64,000 bases of DNA, from the NCBI RefSeq assembly GCF_002733835.1, contig NZ_NVWY01000011.1:26390-90389 (forward strand). Reading direction: 5' to 3'. This DNA is from Alcanivorax sp. (GTDB lineage: Bacteria > Pseudomonadota > Gammaproteobacteria > Pseudomonadales > Alcanivoracaceae). The notes under the pieces were generated by a model. The model was not told the origin of the DNA. It worked only from the letters and a program-made list of their open reading frames with translations, and searched no databases. Positions within the stretch are counted from its first letter, which is position 1. Every line of letters begins with the position of its first letter. Positions 53,821-61,376 of the stretch are shown here, piece by piece. Made by a program: the position numbers and the translations under genes.

Positions 53821-54590
53821 GTGCACGTGAGCAATGGGTGGCATTTCTGACCCTGGTAACCAAGGAAATTCGCCGTTTTACCCGTATCTGGCCGCAGACG
53901 CTGCTGCCGCCAGCGATTACCATGACGCTGTATTTCGTGATTTTCGGCAACCTGATTGGCAGTCGTATCGGCGATATGGGCGGGTTCGATTACATGCAGT
54001 ACATCGTGCCGGGGTTGATCATGATGAGCGTAATCCAGAACAGTTACGGCAATGTGGTGAGCTCGTTCTTTTCCACCAAATTCCAGCATTCCATTGAGGA
54101 AATGCTGGTGTCGCCGATGCCGTCTCATGTGATTCTCAACGGCTATATTGTCGGCGGTATGGTGCGTGGCATGTTGGTGGGACTGATTGTCAGCCTGCTC
54201 AGCCTGTTCTTTACTCACCTGTCCATGCAGCACGTTTTTATCACCATCACGGTGGTGATTCTCACGGCAGCATTGTTTGCTTTGGGGGGCTTTATCAATG
54301 CGATTTTCGCCAACAAGTTTGACGATATTTCCATTGTCCCCACCTTTATCCTGACACCGCTGACCTACCTGGGCGGGGTCTTTTATTCCATTGATCTGCT
54401 GCCGGAGTTCTGGCGGGCGGTGAGCCTTGCCAACCCCATCGTCTATATGGTCAATGCCTTCCGTTACGGGGTACTGGGCGTGAGCGACGTGAATGTATAC
54501 GCTTCCCTGGGGGCCATTCTGGCGTTTGTGATCGCTTTCTACTTATTTGCGCTGTGGTTGCTGCATCGTGGTACCGGTATTCGGCACTAA
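53817..54590 (+). CDS. ABC-2 transporter permease (YadH-like)
   Basis: The 257-aa protein has six transmembrane helices and the ABC-2 features LFFVIFGNLIGSRIG-like N-terminal sequence and TYLGGVFYSIDLLPEFWRAVSLANPIVYMVNAFRYG. It pairs with the ATP-binding protein. Substrate unknown. Confidence 0.87.
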   Translation: MSAREQWVAFLTLVTKEIRRFTRIWPQTLLPPAITMTLYFVIFGNLIGSRIGDMGGFDYMQYIVPGLIMMSVIQNSYGNVVSSFFSTKFQHSIEEMLVSPMPSHVILNGYIVGGMVRGMLVGLIVSLLSLFFTHLSMQHVFITITVVILTAALFALGGFINAIFANKFDDISIVPTFILTPLTYLGGVFYSIDLLPEFWRAVSLANPIVYMVNAFRYGVLGVSDVNVYASLGAILAFVIAFYLFALWLLHRGTGIRH

Positions 54591-54655
54591 CGAAACCGGC
54601 TAAATCCGGCTATGATTAAAGCCAGTCCCATGGACGGGAGTGCCAAGAGGTTATC

Positions 54656-55480
54656 ATGAGCTATCTTAAGGAAACGCCGCTGGGTCGCTCCAGCGAGTAT
54701 GTTGACGAGTACATGCCTTCGCTGTTGTGTCCGGTGCCGCGCTGGGATGCCCGCGAGTCCCTGGAGCTGGAAGACACCACTTTGCCTTTCCACGGGACCG
54801 ATATCTGGAATGCGTATGAGTTGTCCTGGCTCAACGAGAAGGGCAAGCCCATGGTGGCCATGTGCGAACTGCGCGTTCCCTGTACTACCCCGAATATTGT
54901 TGAGTCCAAATCCCTCAAGCTGTATCTGAATTCGTTTGCCAATACCCGCTTCGAGAGTCGCGACGCGGTGCGCGCTGCCATCGAGAAAGATGTGGCGCAG
55001 ACGGTGGGTGGCGATATCGAAGTGCTGCTGTATTCGCTACAGGAGTCTGCGGGTTTTCCCGTGTGGGAAGACCGGGGTGATTGCGTGGACAATATCGACT
55101 TGTCCTTTGAGCATTATGAATATCGCCCGGACCTGCTGCTATGTGATCAGGGCTCGGAGCAAACCGGGCAGCTCTATTCCCATCTGCTGCGCAGCCATTG
55201 CCCGGTTACCGATCAGCCGGACTGGGCTACCGTGGTGATCCGCTATACCGGCCGTGCCATCAGCCCGGCCAGTTTCTTGCGTTATGTGGTGTCACTGCGT
55301 AATCACCAGGGGTTTCACGAACAGATTATCGAACAGATCTTCGTGGACCTGATGGCTCAGTGTTCGCCCCGCCATCTGACCGTGTACGGGCGGTTTACTC
55401 GCCGGGGCGGCATTGATATCAACCCGTTCCGCTCCAACAGCGAACAACCCCTCCCCAACCGTCGCACCATTCGTCAGTAG
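54656..55480 (+). CDS. queF: NADPH-dependent 7-cyano-7-deazaguanine reductase
   Basis: QueF reduces preQ0 to preQ1 for queuosine in tRNA. The 274-aa protein is the long bimodular form, with the QueF motif [11 protein letters not shown] (about residues 85-95) and the catalytic Cys in [11 protein letters not shown] (about 181). It ends [13 protein letters not shown], as typical. The ATG at 54656 follows AAGAGG. I saw no preQ1 riboswitch upstream. Confidence 0.95.
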   Translation: MSYLKETPLGRSSEYVDEYMPSLLCPVPRWDARESLELEDTTLPFHGTDIWNAYELSWLNEKGKPMVAMCELRVPCTTPNIVESKSLKLYLNSFANTRFESRDAVRAAIEKDVAQTVGGDIEVLLYSLQESAGFPVWEDRGDCVDNIDLSFEHYEYRPDLLLCDQGSEQTGQLYSHLLRSHCPVTDQPDWATVVIRYTGRAISPASFLRYVVSLRNHQGFHEQIIEQIFVDLMAQCSPRHLTVYGRFTRRGGIDINPFRSNSEQPLPNRRTIRQ

Positions 55481-55523
55481 CAAGGATGGTGGCGGGTTTT
55501 ATTTTTCAACAAGGAACCTTTGA

Positions 55524-55892
55524 ATGAGCGAAGAAAATAACAGCAATGGACTGGCGAAGCAGGAAGAGCGGAGCCTGGGTCTGGCATGCCACCTGCTGGC
55601 CTTTGTCGGTATGGTATTTCCGTTCGGCAATATTCTGGGGCCACTGGTGATCTGGCTGGTTAAAAAAGACGATAGTGCCTTCGTGGATGACCAGGGCAAG
55701 GAAGCGTTGAATTTCAATATCACTATTTCCATCGCAGGTTTTGTTGCCTTCCTGCTCACCTTCGTGGTGATTGGTGCCGTCCTGCTGCCGATTATTGGTA
55801 TCTTCTGGTTGGTGATGACCATCGTGGCTGCCGTAAAGGCCAATGGTGGAGAGCACTACCGTTATCCGCTGACGATTCGGTTGATCAAGTAA
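55524..55892 (+). CDS. DUF4870 membrane protein
   Basis: The 122-aa protein has a soluble N-terminus and three hydrophobic segments (GLACHLLAFVGMVFPFGNILGPLVIWLVKK; ITISIAGFVAFLLTFVVIGAVLLPIIGIFWLVMTIVAAV), and the motif DDQGKEALNFNITI, which fits DUF4870 (Tic20-like). Function unknown. Confidence 0.8.
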   Translation: MSEENNSNGLAKQEERSLGLACHLLAFVGMVFPFGNILGPLVIWLVKKDDSAFVDDQGKEALNFNITISIAGFVAFLLTFVVIGAVLLPIIGIFWLVMTIVAAVKANGGEHYRYPLTIRLIK

Positions 55893-55896
55893 ACGC

Positions 55897-56050
55897 AGCT
55901 GTGAGCTTCTAGCTACGAGCTGCAAGTAAAAAACGCGCCGAATGGCGCGTTTTTTATTGTCAGGAATTCAGGCTGTGGGATAAATAGCCGAATCCGACGA
56001 TGGTTTTATCTTTTTCTCGGGACTAGAAGCTAGTAGCTCGTCGCTGTCTT
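55897..56050. repeat. Heptad palindrome G (word AGCTACG)
   Basis: Starting 4 nt after the stop of the DUF4870 gene, the left arm is AGCTGTG, AGCTTCT, AGCTACG, AGCTGCA, AGTAAAA (55897-55931). The right arm (56016-56050), on the minus strand, reads AGCGACG AGCTACT AGCTTCT AGTCCCG. The right arm ends at the stop of the AbgT gene. It encloses a terminator at 55928-55957 and has the same word as palindrome B. Confidence 0.8.
55928..55957 (+). terminator. Terminator inside heptad palindrome G
   Basis: AAAAAACGCGCC/GGCGCGTTTTTT with loop GAAT is a strong rho-independent terminator usable on both strands. Confidence 0.85.
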
Positions 56051-57528
56051 TAAGGCCCCAACGGCCAGCCAAACCCGATCCACACGCCCAACAGTACCGA
56101 CCACCCCAGCAGCAGTGTCAGGCTGTAGGGCAGCATCAGTGCAATCAGCGTGCCGATGCCGGTATCCGGCTGATAGCGCCGGGCGAAGCCCAGTACCAAT
56201 ACAAAGTAGGGCATTAACGGGGTGATGATATTGGTGCTGGAGTCGCCGACCCGGTAGGCCGCCTGGCTGGCCTCGGGGGAAATGCCCAGCAGCATCAGCA
56301 TGGGAATGAAAACCGGAGCGAGGATGGACCACTTGGCCGAGGCGCTGCCGATCATCAGGTTGATCAGCGCAGTGAGTATAACGAACAGCAGTAGCAGTAT
56401 CACTTTGGGCACCGATAGTGCGCCAAGCCAGGCGGCGCCTTTCACTGCCAGTAGCAGGCCCAACTGGCTGTAGTTAAACCAGGCCACGAACTGGGCGGCG
56501 AAAAACATCAGCACCAGATACCCGGCCATGGAGGCCATGGTGGTCTCCATGGCGGTGATAATGTCGCCACTGCTGCGAAATTGCCCACTGACCCGGCCGT
56601 ACACCGCTCCGCAGATCCCCGCAATCAATGCCACGATGACCACCAGGCCATGAATGAATGGCGAGCCCAGTACGCTGTCGGTGTCGGGATGGCGCAGTGG
56701 CGCGTCACCTGGCAGTACCAGTAACGCCAGCCCGGCGAGCAGCACCACCAGGGTCAGGCCAGTCCACCGCATGGCGCGGGGATGTGTATGCGGCACCTCC
56801 GGGGAAGTGTCCGGGGATGCATGGGAGTGCGCCAGACGAGGCTCGGTCAGCTTGCGGGTGACCAGTGTCACCAACCCGGTGACAAGAAAGGTGGAGGCGA
56901 TGATGAACCAGTAATTGCCGGTGGCATCCACGGTCCGGTCCGGGGCAATAATATGCGCCGCTTCCGTGGACAGCCCGGCCAGGGTGGCGTCCACCGGCCC
57001 CACCAGCAGGTTGGCGCTGAAGCCGCCGGAGACTGCCGCAAAGGCGGTGGCGATACCAGCGATGGGGGAGCGTCCCGCCAGTTGAAAGACCAGCCCGGCC
57101 AGGGGAATGAGTACCACATAACCGGCGTCCACGGTCAGGCTGGAGAGCACGCCGGCAAACGCAACAGTGAACACCAGCGCGCTGCCGGAGGCGCGCCTTA
57201 CCAGGCTGGCAAGGCTCACCGACAGCAGCCCGGATTGTTCGGCTACGCCCAGGCCCAACATGGCGACGAGCACCACGCCCAGTGGCGCAAAGCTGGTGAA
57301 GTTGCCCACCAGGGTGGTGAACAGATAACGCAGGCCGTCACCGTCGAGCAGTGAGCGGGCGGTAATGGTGTCGTCGGTGAGAGGGTGAACCGCGGTGATA
57401 TCCAGTGCACCCAGTAATGCGGTGAGGGGAAGCAGCAGCAGGCAAAGCCAGACAAATAACAAGGTCGGGTGGGGAAGCCGGTTGCCCAACTGCTCCAGCC
57501 GAGCTAGCCAGCCGTGGGTATGAGTCAT
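56050..57528 (-). CDS. AbgT-family p-aminobenzoyl-glutamate transporter
   Basis: The 492-aa protein has about 12 helices and the family segments LPHPTLLFVWLCLLLLPLTA, TVDAGYVVLIPLAGLVFQLAGRSPIAGIATAFAAVSGGFSAN and GDSSTNIITPLMPYFVLVLGF. AbgT family members transport p-aminobenzoyl-glutamate or export sulfonamides. The ATG at 57528 was chosen because it follows GGGGAAT; the longer frame starts with TTG. Confidence 0.9.
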   Translation of the reverse strand: MTHTHGWLARLEQLGNRLPHPTLLFVWLCLLLLPLTALLGALDITAVHPLTDDTITARSLLDGDGLRYLFTTLVGNFTSFAPLGVVLVAMLGLGVAEQSGLLSVSLASLVRRASGSALVFTVAFAGVLSSLTVDAGYVVLIPLAGLVFQLAGRSPIAGIATAFAAVSGGFSANLLVGPVDATLAGLSTEAAHIIAPDRTVDATGNYWFIIASTFLVTGLVTLVTRKLTEPRLAHSHASPDTSPEVPHTHPRAMRWTGLTLVVLLAGLALLVLPGDAPLRHPDTDSVLGSPFIHGLVVIVALIAGICGAVYGRVSGQFRSSGDIITAMETTMASMAGYLVLMFFAAQFVAWFNYSQLGLLLAVKGAAWLGALSVPKVILLLLFVILTALINLMIGSASAKWSILAPVFIPMLMLLGISPEASQAAYRVGDSSTNIITPLMPYFVLVLGFARRYQPDTGIGTLIALMLPYSLTLLLGWSVLLGVWIGFGWPLGP

Positions 57529-57711
57529 GGATATTCCCCGCAAAATGAACGTCTACTTTAGCGAGTTGAGTGAATCGCGGGCAAGTGATGGTGGAGCACT
57601 ATACGCTTGAGGCCTGACACTAATGCCTGGGAGCTGCCTCCTTGTGGCCGCAGGGTTCGGGGGGGCGTGTTGCGTGCTACGTGAACCGTGTTGCGGCCGC
57701 GAAAGCAGCAT

Positions 57712-57740
57712 AAAAAAAGCCCCGCGTTTGCGGGGCTTTC
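57712..57740 (-). terminator. Terminator of the displaced tRNA-Ser 3' end
   Basis: On the minus strand, AAAGCCCCGC/GCGGGGCTTT with a short AAAC loop is followed by a run of seven T. It lies 5 nt after the tRNA-Ser fragment and is the tRNA terminator left behind at the junction. Confidence 0.85.
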
Positions 57741-57745
57741 ATGTT

Positions 57746-57772
57746 TGGCGGTGAGGGAGGGATTCGAACCCT
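57746..57772 (-). repeat. Displaced 3' end of tRNA-Ser, phage attachment core
   Basis: On the minus strand, these 27 nt are the T-arm and acceptor of a tRNA-Ser ending in the encoded CCA: loop TTCGAAT, acceptor CCTCACC, discriminator G. Upstream of the AGGG the sequence no longer fits tRNA-Ser, so the gene is cut here. This is the usual result of integration into a tRNA 3' end; the intact tRNA should sit at the other prophage end, outside the window. Confidence 0.85.
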
Positions 57773-57881
57773 ATTTTTCAACCCTCGTTCTGTCACTTTC
57801 CCTCACAATTCAAAGGTTTAGCACTTTCCGGTTTCACTATTTAGCTGGTTCAAGCACGTTGTTTTCGACATTATTTCGACA

Positions 57882-58298
57882 CTACAGGCAGTGCTTTCTC
57901 ACCATTGCTCTGATTTCTGGAGTCTTAAGCTTGCTGTATTGTCCTCTCCAGTAACGACATTCCCGCCTGTTCATTTCACGGGTTTCTCTGGTCTCGCGGT
58001 TTCTTTGTTCAATGGCTGCGTTTCTTTTCTCCCTTTCAGCCCTTATCCTTGCCCTTTCCCTGTTAGCTCTCTCTGTGATCGCTTTTGTTTCTTGGTTGAA
58101 TTGTTGGATCATCTTTATCGCGGCTTGCTCGGCTTCCCATTCTTTGTACTCCTGGTACCCGATCCATCCGCCGATTGTGATCACTGAAGAAAAGATAATC
58201 GCCGCTGCTATAGTTCCTGCTGCTGATCCCTGCCCTGTATTTTTATTGCTCGCTTTTAAGTCGTCCCAGTCAAGCCTTTCAGGTTTGATTTTTTCCAT
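57882..58298 (-). CDS. Prophage membrane protein with charged coiled coil, unknown function
   Basis: The 138-aa protein has one transmembrane helix (AAGTIAAAIIFSSVITIGGWIGY, about residues 27-50) and then a long basic and acidic helical stretch (about 52-115: ERANRERARIRAEREK, QRNRETRETREMNRREC). It lies 45 nt downstream of the repressor on the same strand, so it is probably expressed in the lysogen. Superinfection exclusion is a guess from this position. Confidence 0.65.
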   Translation of the reverse strand: MEKIKPERLDWDDLKASNKNTGQGSAAGTIAAAIIFSSVITIGGWIGYQEYKEWEAEQAAIKMIQQFNQETKAITERANRERARIRAEREKRNAAIEQRNRETRETREMNRRECRYWRGQYSKLKTPEIRAMVRKHCL

Positions 58299-58343
58299 GC
58301 CGATCCCTCCCGAACCATTTTTCGGCGGCTCTCTGCGTGAGAG

Positions 58344-58610
58344 CTATCCCTGACCTTGTTCCTTAAGGTTCTTGTTTGCTTCGTCGTATTCCGGGCTTGT
58401 CTGTCCTGCCTCCGGCATAACCTCGCCAGTCATCAACCACCACCGATAGCCCGGGAAAAGCTCCATTACGGCTTCTATCTCAGCCTCAGTCAGCCTTGCT
58501 TTCCCGCTTTTAATGTTCTGCCAGCGATAACGACCTATCCCTGTTTGATCCTCAAACCAGACAGTTGTCCGTTCCTTATTAAAAAGGCTTATAAGCCGGT
58601 CTCTAATCAT
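58344..58610 (-). CDS. Prophage repressor-like HTH protein
   Basis: The 88-aa protein has an N-terminal HTH (TTVWFEDQTGIGRYRWQNIKSGKARLTEAEIEAVMELFPGYRWWLMTGEV), a short Cro/CI-like domain of the type seen for the repressor C of Pf phages. It is divergent from the excisionase-like gene, with several TACTCATTAC-type sites between. No clear Shine-Dalgarno sequence precedes its start. Confidence 0.75.
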   Translation of the reverse strand: MIRDRLISLFNKERTTVWFEDQTGIGRYRWQNIKSGKARLTEAEIEAVMELFPGYRWWLMTGEVMPEAGQTSPEYDEANKNLKEQGQG

Positions 58611-58622
58611 TACGATAAATTC

Positions 58623-58681
58623 TACTCATTACTATTTACTGTGCTTTGCAATAGTATATACTCAGTAATATGTAATGAGTA
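58623..58681. promoter_or_regulatory. Operator region between repressor and excisionase-like gene
   Basis: TACTCATTAC (58623-58632) and its inverted copy GTAATGAGTA (58672-58681) flank a third related site TACTCAGTAAT at about 58658-58668. Repeated half-sites in a short divergent interval fit lysogeny control. Confidence 0.7.
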
Positions 58682-58712
58682 CAAACCACATAGCACCACA
58701 AGGAATCACAGT

Positions 58713-58922
58713 ATGCCGGATTTGGGGGACGACTTCACAGGGATCAAGGGGCCTTATCCCCCTGTCATGTCCCGCCAAGCGTTTGCTGACTGGATCGGCG
58801 TATCAGATGGAGTGGTTCGAGGTTGGGTAGACCGGGGGGAGATACCCACCGTCAAAATCGCAAAGCGCCGTATGGTGAACGTGCTGGCCTTTGTAGAAAT
58901 GGTTCAGGAGGCAGAGCAATGA
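58713..58922 (+). CDS. Excisionase/AlpA-like DNA-binding protein
   Basis: The 69-aa protein has a winged HTH with MSRQAFADWIGVSDGVVRGWVDRGEIPTVKIAKRRMVNVLAFVEMV, as in AlpA/XisF-like phage regulators. The ATG at 58713 is behind AAGGA. In Pf4 the protein in this place both directs excision and activates replication; the same role is inferred here. The next gene overlaps its stop. Confidence 0.75.
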   Translation: MPDLGDDFTGIKGPYPPVMSRQAFADWIGVSDGVVRGWVDRGEIPTVKIAKRRMVNVLAFVEMVQEAEQ

Positions 58923-59206
58923 TTAAGGCAATCTATAAGCGCAAAGGCCGCAAATACTGCTGCGAAACTGACAAAGCCCCCGGCTTGTGCAAGAAAACGG
59001 TCTCGTTGCTTTCCCGTGCAGGCATTCGCTATTCGGCCACCATCTTCGAATACAGCTCTTACATTAGTGTCCGCGTGACTAACCTTCTCGGTGTCCAGGA
59101 CGTGGCCGCATTCGCTGCTGATCAGCTGGACCGTGCAAAGGCATTTGTCTATTCCCGCTCCCGTGATGCCTCTCCTCAGCTGTCACTTTTCTGGGGGGCC
59201 ATGTAA
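58919..59206 (+). CDS. Prophage early protein, unknown
   Basis: The 95-aa basic protein (MIKAIYKRKGRKYCCETDKAPGLCKKTVSLLSRAGIRY) has three Cys near the N-terminus. No family recognised. It overlaps both neighbours (ATGA and TAATG), so it is in a tight early operon. Confidence 0.65.
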   Translation: MIKAIYKRKGRKYCCETDKAPGLCKKTVSLLSRAGIRYSATIFEYSSYISVRVTNLLGVQDVAAFAADQLDRAKAFVYSRSRDASPQLSLFWGAM

Positions 59207-59436
59207 TGACGTTCCGCAATGTTTCTTACCCTGTCTACCTGCCTGACTCACATGAAGTGGTAGGCCATATGGTTATAACGCTGCCAGAGCGAGTTAATCC
59301 CGATGATCTGATTGGTGATGTTGTCATGTTCCCTGTTTTCGCTTTTGGGAGCATGTGCACCCTGCATTGTCAGCTTGGGTTTCCTCTCGACACTGGGTCG
59401 CAAATGGCTGGCTTCATTTCAGGGGGGCTGAAATGA
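59206..59436 (+). CDS. Prophage early protein, unknown
   Basis: The 76-aa protein begins MTFRNVSYPVYLPDSHEVVGHMVITLPERVNPDDLIGDVVMFPVF and has no recognised family. It starts in the stop of the previous gene and ends overlapping the next. Confidence 0.6.
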   Translation: MTFRNVSYPVYLPDSHEVVGHMVITLPERVNPDDLIGDVVMFPVFAFGSMCTLHCQLGFPLDTGSQMAGFISGGLK

Positions 59437-59675
59437 CCACTATCCCCCCACGCGTGGACCATAAAGAGGACTACGACGACAAGCCCCAGCGCTTCTATGT
59501 TGTCGCCCCCAAGTCCACAAAATTAAAGCTCCTCAAGGAATCTGTGGCCCGTGGAACGGACCTGTATGACCTTGCTGGCGCGGTTTTGACTGCGTGGCTT
59601 GATGCGGGCTGTCCCCCTGAATTCCCTGCCTCGTCACCTTCGCCTGTCGCGGACGTTAAGGGAGGTGACAAATGA
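59433..59675 (+). CDS. Prophage early protein, unknown
   Basis: The 80-aa protein is charged at the N-terminus (HKEDYDDKPQRFYVVAPKSTKLKLLKESVARG) and has a predicted helix LYDLAGAVLTAWLDAG. No family recognised. Its stop falls inside the left arm of the 19-bp inverted repeat. Confidence 0.6.
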   Translation: MTTIPPRVDHKEDYDDKPQRFYVVAPKSTKLKLLKESVARGTDLYDLAGAVLTAWLDAGCPPEFPASSPSPVADVKGGDK

Positions 59676-59727
59676 CCGGGGCAAGGCTGCGCAGCACCGC
59701 AGGCTCTGGCCTTGCCCCGGTCATTTG
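59669..59727. repeat. Perfect 19-bp inverted repeat, candidate phage origin or packaging hairpin
   Basis: CAAATGACCGGGGCAAGGC (59669-59687) and its exact complement (59709-59727) are separated by a 21-nt loop. It starts in the last codons of the early operon and lies at the left side of the longest gene-free interval in the prophage. Filamentous phages carry replication origins and the packaging signal as hairpins in such an interval; which one this is cannot be read. Confidence 0.7.
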
Positions 59728-60006
59728 TTGCCTCACAGTCCGCAAAAAGACAGGCGTGGGTGGCGGGGTAGGGAACCCCCTGCCTTCGATCCAGAGCCGG
59801 GAGCGGTTTTGCACTTTAAAAAAAGCGCCTTTACCGGTTTACCGGTGCCCTCATTCTTTTGCCTTTTGCAAACGGAGTGCGCAGCGGAGCGAAGAGGCGA
59901 GGATCGTTACCCGTAAGGGCCAGCACAGTCTTTTCGTGCTGGTGAGCAAAGCGAATAGAGCCGCCCCGAAGGGCGCCCCCGTAAGGGATGTTTTAAGGAT
60001 TGGATC
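59728..60006. other. Gene-free interval of the prophage with further hairpins
   Basis: No supported gene. After the 19-bp inverted repeat there are weaker hairpins, such as CCAGCAC/GTGCTGG near 59931-59945 and CGCCCC-type GC repeats near 59960-59985. A 112-codon frame here has no recognisable sequence and is not called. Confidence 0.55.
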
Positions 60007-60261
60007 ATGAAAAAACAGTTGGGATTTTATGATGGGGATCCGTTTCTGATTCTTGTTTTTGCTTTTCTGATCTTGGCTGTGGTGGCGTCTTACTTCTTTC
60101 AAGATTTAGAAATTGTCAGCCCTGAACCACTTTCACCGCTAGTAAAACAGGAAATTCGCGAGGCCGTAAAAGATGGAATTCAAGCGAGTAGGGCTGAGGA
60201 GCTACAGCAACTGCGGCAAGTACAGAACCCGCCAGCTTCGCCCCGGAATATACATTTCTGA
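60007..60261 (+). CDS. Prophage small membrane protein
   Basis: The 84-aa protein has one transmembrane helix near its N-terminus (FLILVFAFLILAVVASYFF, about 14-32) and then a charged helix (KQEIREAVKDGIQASRAEELQQLRQ). The ATG follows TTTTAAGGATTGGATC. Overlaps the next gene by 89 nt in another frame. Confidence 0.6.
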   Translation: MKKQLGFYDGDPFLILVFAFLILAVVASYFFQDLEIVSPEPLSPLVKQEIREAVKDGIQASRAEELQQLRQVQNPPASPRNIHF

Positions 60262-60433
60262 ACGCAACTGGCACGCCCAGGAGAAACCGAAACACCTTTA
60301 CGCCCCTTGGTGCTTTATCGGCTTCGCCAAAACAGAAAGGGAAGCCAGAGCGAATTGCAGAAAGCACGCATCGAGTAAGCCAATGATCGATGCCAAACAG
60401 ATTTTAAAAGAGCTGGGCATACCGACCAGCTAA
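60173..60433 (+). CDS. Prophage small basic protein
   Basis: The 86-aa basic protein has conserved-looking aromatic and Cys residues (GLRSYSNCGKYRTRQLRPGIYISERNW). It begins inside the previous gene; a GAGG lies about 10 nt upstream. No family recognised. Confidence 0.55.
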   Translation: MEFKRVGLRSYSNCGKYRTRQLRPGIYISERNWHAQEKPKHLYAPWCFIGFAKTEREARANCRKHASSKPMIDAKQILKELGIPTS

Positions 60434-60463
60434 ACCAACGGCCACAGGCCAAGAGGAACGACC

Positions 60464-60769
60464 ATGCAAATGCAAATGAACCTGACCGTATTCGGCGTAA
60501 ACAAAATCACCGTAGAGCGTGACGTTTACTGCTCAGTATTCGCCGGCCAGCCTGCAACTGATCCGACTCAAACACGCGGCTATGAGGTCATGAAGCTCAG
60601 CGCCGAACCGGAAGTCTTCGACCAGCTGGCAGACCTTAAATCCGGTGATGAAGTGGAATTCATCTCCGTCCTGAAACGCGCAGCCGGTGGAAAAAGCCAG
60701 CCTTTCCTTGTTGGCGTAGTGCCGAAGAAAGCCCCCCAGGGCAGCACTGCAAAGCCTGACAGCAAGTAA
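60464..60769 (+). CDS. Filamentous-phage ssDNA-binding protein (pV-like)
   Basis: The 101-aa protein has an OB-fold-like pattern (LTVFGVNKITVERDVYCSVFAGQPA, EVFDQLADLKSGDEVEFISVLKRAAGGKSQPFLVGV). In Pf phages this position holds the ssDNA-binding protein that coats the genome before assembly. Three candidate ATGs lie within the first 13 nt; the first was taken. Confidence 0.75.
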   Translation: MQMQMNLTVFGVNKITVERDVYCSVFAGQPATDPTQTRGYEVMKLSAEPEVFDQLADLKSGDEVEFISVLKRAAGGKSQPFLVGVVPKKAPQGSTAKPDSK

Positions 60770-60778
60770 GGCAGGACC

Positions 60779-61000
60779 ATGAGTTTAATCGAGTGCACAG
60801 ATGGCGAGTGGCAACAAGCCCAAGACGGGGCGGCACTCTGTACTGGCACTCTTGAAGTTGTGGCGGGTTCAGGGCCTTTCGGACTGCCCCCGCTCACATA
60901 CGAGGAGGCAAACGCAATCCTCGGTGCTGTGGTCTTGCTGTTCGCCACAGTGTGGGGTGTCAAAACCCTGTCGCGTTTAATAACCCAAACCCTGCGCTAA
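60779..61000 (+). CDS. Prophage minor membrane protein upstream of the coat gene
   Basis: The 73-aa protein has two Cys in the N-terminal half and one C-terminal transmembrane helix (AILGAVVLLFATVWGVKTLSR). It lies between the ssDNA-binding protein and the coat gene, as small membrane proteins do in Pf phages. It may be a minor coat or assembly protein. Confidence 0.65.
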   Translation: MSLIECTDGEWQQAQDGAALCTGTLEVVAGSGPFGLPPLTYEEANAILGAVVLLFATVWGVKTLSRLITQTLR

Positions 61001-61012
61001 AGGAGCGTGATT

Positions 61013-61249
61013 ATGAAAGCTGCAACAAAAGCCCGTCTGGAGGCTATCCAGGCCAATGGCCGCAATCTGGCCATCGTCGCTGGTACTGGCTTGATGTTCG
61101 CTGGTCCGGCCAATGCCGCCATTGACCCTACTGAGATCACCACGGAAATCAGTGCTCAGTCTGGTCTGGTGGAAATCATCGGTGCCGCCATTCTGGTGGT
61201 CCTGGCTGTCGTCGCGGGCCTCAGCCTGCTTCGCCGTGTGGTTCGCTAA
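61013..61249 (+). CDS. Major coat protein (pVIII-like)
   Basis: The 78-aa precursor has a 35-aa signal peptide ending GPANA and a mature protein of 43 aa with an acidic N-terminus (AIDPTEITTEISAQSG), one membrane helix (LVEIIGAAILVVLAVVAGLSLL) and a basic C-terminus (RRVVR). This is the typical major coat layout (Pf1 mature 46 aa). The ATG at 61013 is 7 nt after AGGAG. A terminator follows. Confidence 0.9.
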   Translation: MKAATKARLEAIQANGRNLAIVAGTGLMFAGPANAAIDPTEITTEISAQSGLVEIIGAAILVVLAVVAGLSLLRRVVR

Positions 61250-61265
61250 ATCGCAAGCAAGAAGC

Positions 61266-61292
61266 TAAAGGGGTCTTCGGACCCCTTTTTTT
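61266..61292 (+). terminator. Terminator after the major coat gene
   Basis: AAGGGGTC/GGACCCCTT with a TTC loop and eight T follow the coat gene, which would set the coat level above that of the downstream genes. Confidence 0.9.
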
Positions 61293-61304
61293 CAGAGGTG
61301 AAAA

Positions 61305-61376
61305 ATGGAATCGGACATTGGCCCATGGCTTTATCTAACCGTATCTCTGCTGGCCTTCTATATGCTTTTTGCATAG
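61305..61376 (+). CDS. Candidate 23-aa hydrophobic phage peptide (pVII/pIX-like)
   Basis: An ATG at 61305 behind GAGGTG gives a 23-aa peptide, MESDIGPWLYLTVSLLAFYML plus two residues, with one hydrophobic segment. It overlaps the adsorption-protein start in another frame and has the better ribosome-binding site of the two. Pf1 has a comparable tiny gene between coat and pIII-like genes. Too short for certainty. Confidence 0.5.
   Translation: MESDIGPWLYLTVSLLAFYMLFA

Larger units (their letters stand above)
57529..57881. other. Intergenic interval spanning the prophage boundary
   Basis: Between the AbgT start and the first prophage gene there is no supported gene. It holds the terminator and the tRNA-Ser fragment listed separately, and then A+T-rich prophage-side sequence without recognised function. 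An 88-codon frame at 57688-57954 runs across the tRNA fragment and is not a gene. Confidence 0.8.

Noticed and set aside
54591..54655. preQ1 riboswitch upstream of queF
   Set aside because: The 65-nt leader shows no preQ1-I hairpin with the A-rich tail; only a weak CCGGCTAAATCCGG repeat is present.
57688..57954. 88-codon plus-strand frame across the tRNA-Ser fragment
   Set aside because: It is read through the terminator and tRNA fragment, a common false gene at integration sites. No domain, no ribosome-binding site.
59672..60010. 112-codon plus-strand frame in the prophage gene-free interval
   Set aside because: It begins inside the 19-bp inverted repeat and its sequence has no recognisable pattern; the interval is better explained by hairpins.
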